DNA from: Rhodovastum atsumiense
GTDB taxonomy: Bacteria > Pseudomonadota > Alphaproteobacteria > Acetobacterales > Acetobacteraceae
Length of the DNA stretch: 34,319 bases
Direction: 5' to 3'
NCBI GenBank assembly: GCA_026225115.1
Contig: JAMFSE010000050.1
Coordinates: 1-34,319 of the forward strand
Below the pieces are notes generated by a model. It saw nothing but the letters and a program-made list of their open reading frames with translations, was not told the DNA's origin and did not search any database. Shown in pieces: positions 31,421 through 34,319 of this stretch. The first letter of the stretch is position 1, and every line of letters starts with the position of its first letter. Made by a program: the position numbers and the translations under genes.

Positions 31421-34319
31421 TTGAGACAGACCGGAGAATCAGGCGGGGGCCTGCTGAGAAATCTCTCGGCGCATGCCATCCACAGCCCGATGCCTGTCAC
31501 GGTGCTGTTCCTGATTCTGGCGATCGGCGGCGTGTTTGGGTTTCGCGCTTTGCCGGTCACGCTCAGTCCGGATACGTCTTTCCCGGTGGCGGTGATCACC
31601 GCGGTCGATCCGGGCGCCGATCCTGCGAGTATGAGCCTGGCGGTGACCGAGCCGCTCGAGGATGCCGTCACGGCACTTCCCAGCGTGCATCACGTGCTTT
31701 CACAAACCAGCTCCGGCGCTGCCATGATCACGGTGGAATTCAACATTGGCGACAATCCCGATAGTGCGATCGCCGCGGTGCGCGCCGCGGTCGATGGCGC
31801 GCGGGCGCGCTTGCCGCCGGATCTGCAACCGCCCAGCGTCGTCAAGCTGGACGCTCAGGGCGGCCCGGCGCTGGTCTATGCCGTGGCCGACCCGGTGCTT
31901 TCACAATTGGCGTTGAGCGAGCTGGTGCGGGTCCGTGTCAAAACCACGCTTTCGGATCTGCCGGGCGTCTCGGCGCTGGCGGTGCTTGGCGCACGGACGC
32001 CGGAGGTCAGGATCTCGGTCGACCCAGCGCGGCTCGCAGCCCTTGGGCTGACGCTGCCGGCGTTGGATGCGCAGATCCGCGCCTCGGCGAGCGTTCCGCA
32101 GGCAGGTGTCGGCAAGCTCGGCAGCCAGGCCGCTTCCGTGCAGACTTTGTCGGCCTATGATTCGGCGGCCTCGCTCGGCAGTCTGCCGGTGGCGCTGTCG
32201 CCAGGAACCTCAGTGCCGCTGGCCGCCATTGCTTCGGTGCGTGAAGCGGCAGCTCCCACCGCCTCGCTGGCGCGGCTGAATGGCAGGCAGGTATTGGCCT
32301 TCGAGATATGGCCATCGCCAGGCGCCAATGTGCTGAAGCTGCAGGCCGCCGTGCAAACCGCGCTGGATGGGTTGGCGGTTCTGCATCCCGGGCTGGTTTT
32401 TACCCGCGTCGGCGGCACGGTGGATGCGACGCGTTCAACCTACGACACCACGATCGAAGCGCTGCTCGAGGGGTTGATCCTGGCCACCGTCACGGTCTGG
32501 CTTTTTCTGCGCGATGCGCGCGCCACGCTGATCGCCGCTCTGGCAATGCCGCTTTCCTTGCTCCCGGCATTTTTGGTGCTGTTGTTTTTGGGACAAACCT
32601 TGAACTCCATCACCTTGCTGGCGCTGGCGCTGGTGGTCGGCATTCTGGTGGACGATGCGATTGTCGAGATCGAAAACATCGAGCGGCATATCGCCATGGG
32701 CAAGCGCCCCTACCGGGCGGCACTCGACGCGGCGGATGAAATCGGCCCAGCCGTGGTGGCCACGAGTTTCGCGATCATTTCGGTATTCCTGCCGGTCAGC
32801 ATGATGCAGGGCGTGGTCGGCCAGTATTTCAAACCTTTCGGTCTGACGGTGTCGGTGGCGGTGTTTGCCTCGCTGCTGGTCGCGCGGCTTTTTACCCCGG
32901 TACTGGCGGCATTTTTCCTGCGGCCCGCGCGAAGCGTTAACCCGGCGCGGCCAGCCTATTCCGGCTGGCTGACCTATTATCGGCGATGGCTCGACCGCGC
33001 ACTTGCCCATCCCGGCGCCGTTTTGGCAGCCGCCGCCGGCGTTCTGCTTATTACCGTCGCGGCCGCAGCGCTGCTTCCAGCCGGCTATCTGCCGGTTGAA
33101 GATCTTGATGAAAGCCAGTTCCGATTCACGCTGCCGCCGGGGAGCACCGTTGCGGCGAGCGACGCGCAAGCCGCAAGGGTGATTGCGGCATTGCGCAGCG
33201 CCCCGAGCCTGCACCGCGATATGGTGTCGGTCTTCACGCTCGCGAGTCATGGCCTTACCGGCGCGGGCACGCAGGTCGCCAATGAGAATCAGGTGGCTGT
33301 CACCATCCTGCTCAGCCCAAAACGGCCGGATAGCGAAGCGAAATTCGAGATCGCTTTGCGCGCCGTGCTCGACCGCATTCCAGATCTCGACTGGCACATG
33401 GCCAATCATGGCGACGACCGGGATGTCGAACTCGATTTCACCGGTGATGATCCGGCAGCCCTTGAGCAGGCGATGCGCAGGCTTGTCGCCGAGGCGGCGT
33501 CGCTGCCCGGATTGTCGCATGCCGGCACCTTCATCGCACCTTACGCCACGCAAATCAGCGTCACGCCGAAGGCCGCCCTGGCCTCAACACTGGGCGTCGA
33601 TACCAGCGATCTCGCAGGCACGCTGGCGCTTGCCACCGGCACCGTGCTGCCGGATGCGCCGGTCATCGCGGAGAACGGCAAGCAAGTTCCATTGCGCTTG
33701 GAACTGAGCGGGGAGGCGAACCAGGCAGCACTCGGCGAGCTGCCGATTCCGGCGGCAACCGGCGCGGTCCCGCTGGCGCTGGTCGCCGATCTTGGGATCC
33801 GGCCAGGGCCGGCGGAGGTGATAAGGGTGGATCGGACGCCGATGGAAGGGGTTGCCGCGGATTTGCTGCCCGGCAGAACGCTGGGTCAGGCGCTGAACGA
33901 ATTGCGCGCGCTGCCGGCCTATCGGGCACTGGCGCATGCGGGCATTGGCGAGCTGGATATCGGCCCTGCGGAATTCCTGAGCGAGATGTTCTCGCAATTC
34001 AGTTTTGCGCTTGGCGGCGGCATGCTGGCTTTGCTTGGGGTGATGCTGCTGCTGTTTCGCAACTGGCTGCAGCCGCTGACCATTCTCGCGGTCTTGCCGT
34101 TGAGCATGGGCGGGGCGTTGCTGGCCCTGCTGTTCGGTGGTTTCGAGCTCGACCTTTCCTCGTCCATCGGCTTGCTCACCTTGCTCGGCATCGTCACCAC
34201 AAACGGTATTTGGAGCGTCGCTGCCGCTTTGACCGAGGAACAGGCCGGGCTGCCGCGGGCAGGGGCAGGGGGGGGGGGGGGGTTGCGGCGCGCGCGACCC
34301 GTGGTGATGACCACGATGG
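31421..34319 (+). CDS. RND-family efflux transporter, 3' end beyond the window
   Basis: One frame runs open from about 31334 to the window end. I place the start at TTG 31421, just before LLRNLSAHAIHSPMPVTVLF, because RND pumps begin within a few residues of this helix; a GTG at 31334 is possible. It shows helix 1, the first porter region, and IEALLEGLILATVTVWLFLR at helix 2. Helix 4 carries the proton-relay motif ALVVGILVDDAIVEIENIER. A second half has FGGFELDLSSSIGLLTLLGI. It is hydrophobe/amphiphile-efflux-like (HAE1). No adaptor or outer-membrane gene is nearby on the left. Beside lipid-tailoring genes it may export their product. A 15-G run lies close to the cut end. Confidence 0.85.
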   Translation, partial: MRQTGESGGGLLRNLSAHAIHSPMPVTVLFLILAIGGVFGFRALPVTLSPDTSFPVAVITAVDPGADPASMSLAVTEPLEDAVTALPSVHHVLSQTSSGAAMITVEFNIGDNPDSAIAAVRAAVDGARARLPPDLQPPSVVKLDAQGGPALVYAVADPVLSQLALSELVRVRVKTTLSDLPGVSALAVLGARTPEVRISVDPARLAALGLTLPALDAQIRASASVPQAGVGKLGSQAASVQTLSAYDSAASLGSLPVALSPGTSVPLAAIASVREAAAPTASLARLNGRQVLAFEIWPSPGANVLKLQAAVQTALDGLAVLHPGLVFTRVGGTVDATRSTYDTTIEALLEGLILATVTVWLFLRDARATLIAALAMPLSLLPAFLVLLFLGQTLNSITLLALALVVGILVDDAIVEIENIERHIAMGKRPYRAALDAADEIGPAVVATSFAIISVFLPVSMMQGVVGQYFKPFGLTVSVAVFASLLVARLFTPVLAAFFLRPARSVNPARPAYSGWLTYYRRWLDRALAHPGAVLAAAAGVLLITVAAAALLPAGYLPVEDLDESQFRFTLPPGSTVAASDAQAARVIAALRSAPSLHRDMVSVFTLASHGLTGAGTQVANENQVAVTILLSPKRPDSEAKFEIALRAVLDRIPDLDWHMANHGDDRDVELDFTGDDPAALEQAMRRLVAEAASLPGLSHAGTFIAPYATQISVTPKAALASTLGVDTSDLAGTLALATGTVLPDAPVIAENGKQVPLRLELSGEANQAALGELPIPAATGAVPLALVADLGIRPGPAEVIRVDRTPMEGVAADLLPGRTLGQALNELRALPAYRALAHAGIGELDIGPAEFLSEMFSQFSFALGGGMLALLGVMLLLFRNWLQPLTILAVLPLSMGGALLALLFGGFELDLSSSIGLLTLLGIVTTNGIWSVAAALTEEQAGLPRAGAGGGGGLRRARPVVMTTM
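34268..34282 (+). repeat. Run of 15 G inside the RND gene
   Basis: Fifteen consecutive G encode five glycines in frame, and the expected tail (LRRARPVVMTTM) follows in the same frame. The segment replaces residues that are normally Glu/Ala-rich in RND pumps. A G run this long would be prone to slippage and would shift the frame. It may also be an assembly or base-calling artefact near a contig end. Confidence 0.7.

Noticed and set aside
32435-33553. Reverse-strand open frame of over 370 codons within the RND gene
   Set aside because: Its composition is Arg/Gln/His-rich as expected for an antisense shadow, and the forward frame is a well-formed RND pump.
1-34319. CRISPR arrays, insertion sequences with terminal repeats, or rRNA
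   Set aside because: I found no regularly spaced repeats with spacers, no transposase-like protein and no rRNA sequence in the window.

Overview
The window looks like a piece of an alphaproteobacterial chromosome, probably Rhodospirillales and possibly Acetobacteraceae-like. I base this on high GC, protein styles, GAGG-type ribosome binding sites and alphaproteobacterial-type initiator tRNA sequence. Taxonomy is an inference from the sequence alone. Two blocks are visible. Block 1 (about 1-20450) is accessory DNA bounded by two direct copies of the 3' half of an initiator-tRNA-Met-like gene (78-127 and 20400-20449). Each copy is preceded, at nearly the same distance, by a pair of ACACG motifs spaced like integrase arm sites. 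This is the signature of a tRNA-targeting integrative element or of stacked islands, although no integrase is present here.

Inside block 1, the left edge (551-1106) holds debris of a TonB-dependent receptor joined to the tail of an unrelated small protein. Positions 1156-8222 then carry a catabolism-like set: an MFS symporter, a frameshifted glutathione transferase, an acyl-CoA-dehydrogenase-fold flavoenzyme, a CmcJ/NvfI-type putative Fe/2OG oxygenase, a second glutathione transferase and a TSUP (TauE/SafE) permease. A glyoxalase-related small protein follows.

Positions 9217-18528 form an unusual membrane module. A degenerate P-type ATPase that has lost the KTGT, TGES and GDGxND chemistry is divergent from a small protein and an intact P-type ATPase with CDLGTGIR in place of the CPC metal motif. 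With them are a single-pass membrane protein, an APC permease, an ExoD-like membrane protein, a small unknown protein and a membrane-anchored mini J-protein. The right edge has a gutted metK copy (ATG changed to ATA, internal deletion), a degenerate Rossmann-like protein, 0.9 kb without a gene, and the second tRNA fragment.

Block 2 (20741-34319) is a GC-rich, tightly packed lipid-modification cluster: P450, a fused FAAL-type ligase/carrier/thioester reductase, a Baeyer-Villiger-type monooxygenase, an SAM methyltransferase, two membrane desaturases, a cyclopropane-fatty-acid-synthase-like enzyme, and an RND exporter truncated by the window end. Together they would activate a fatty acid, tether it, desaturate, methylenate, oxidise and methylate it, and release it reductively as an aldehyde or alcohol. 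The order of steps and the product are unknown. I regard this cluster and the ATPase/pseudo-ATPase pair as the best candidates for undescribed biology.

A three-hairpin intergenic element of about 125 bp occurs three times (14641, 25298, 30001), each time exactly between convergent genes and in both blocks. It therefore belongs to the host genome and probably works as a bidirectional terminator.
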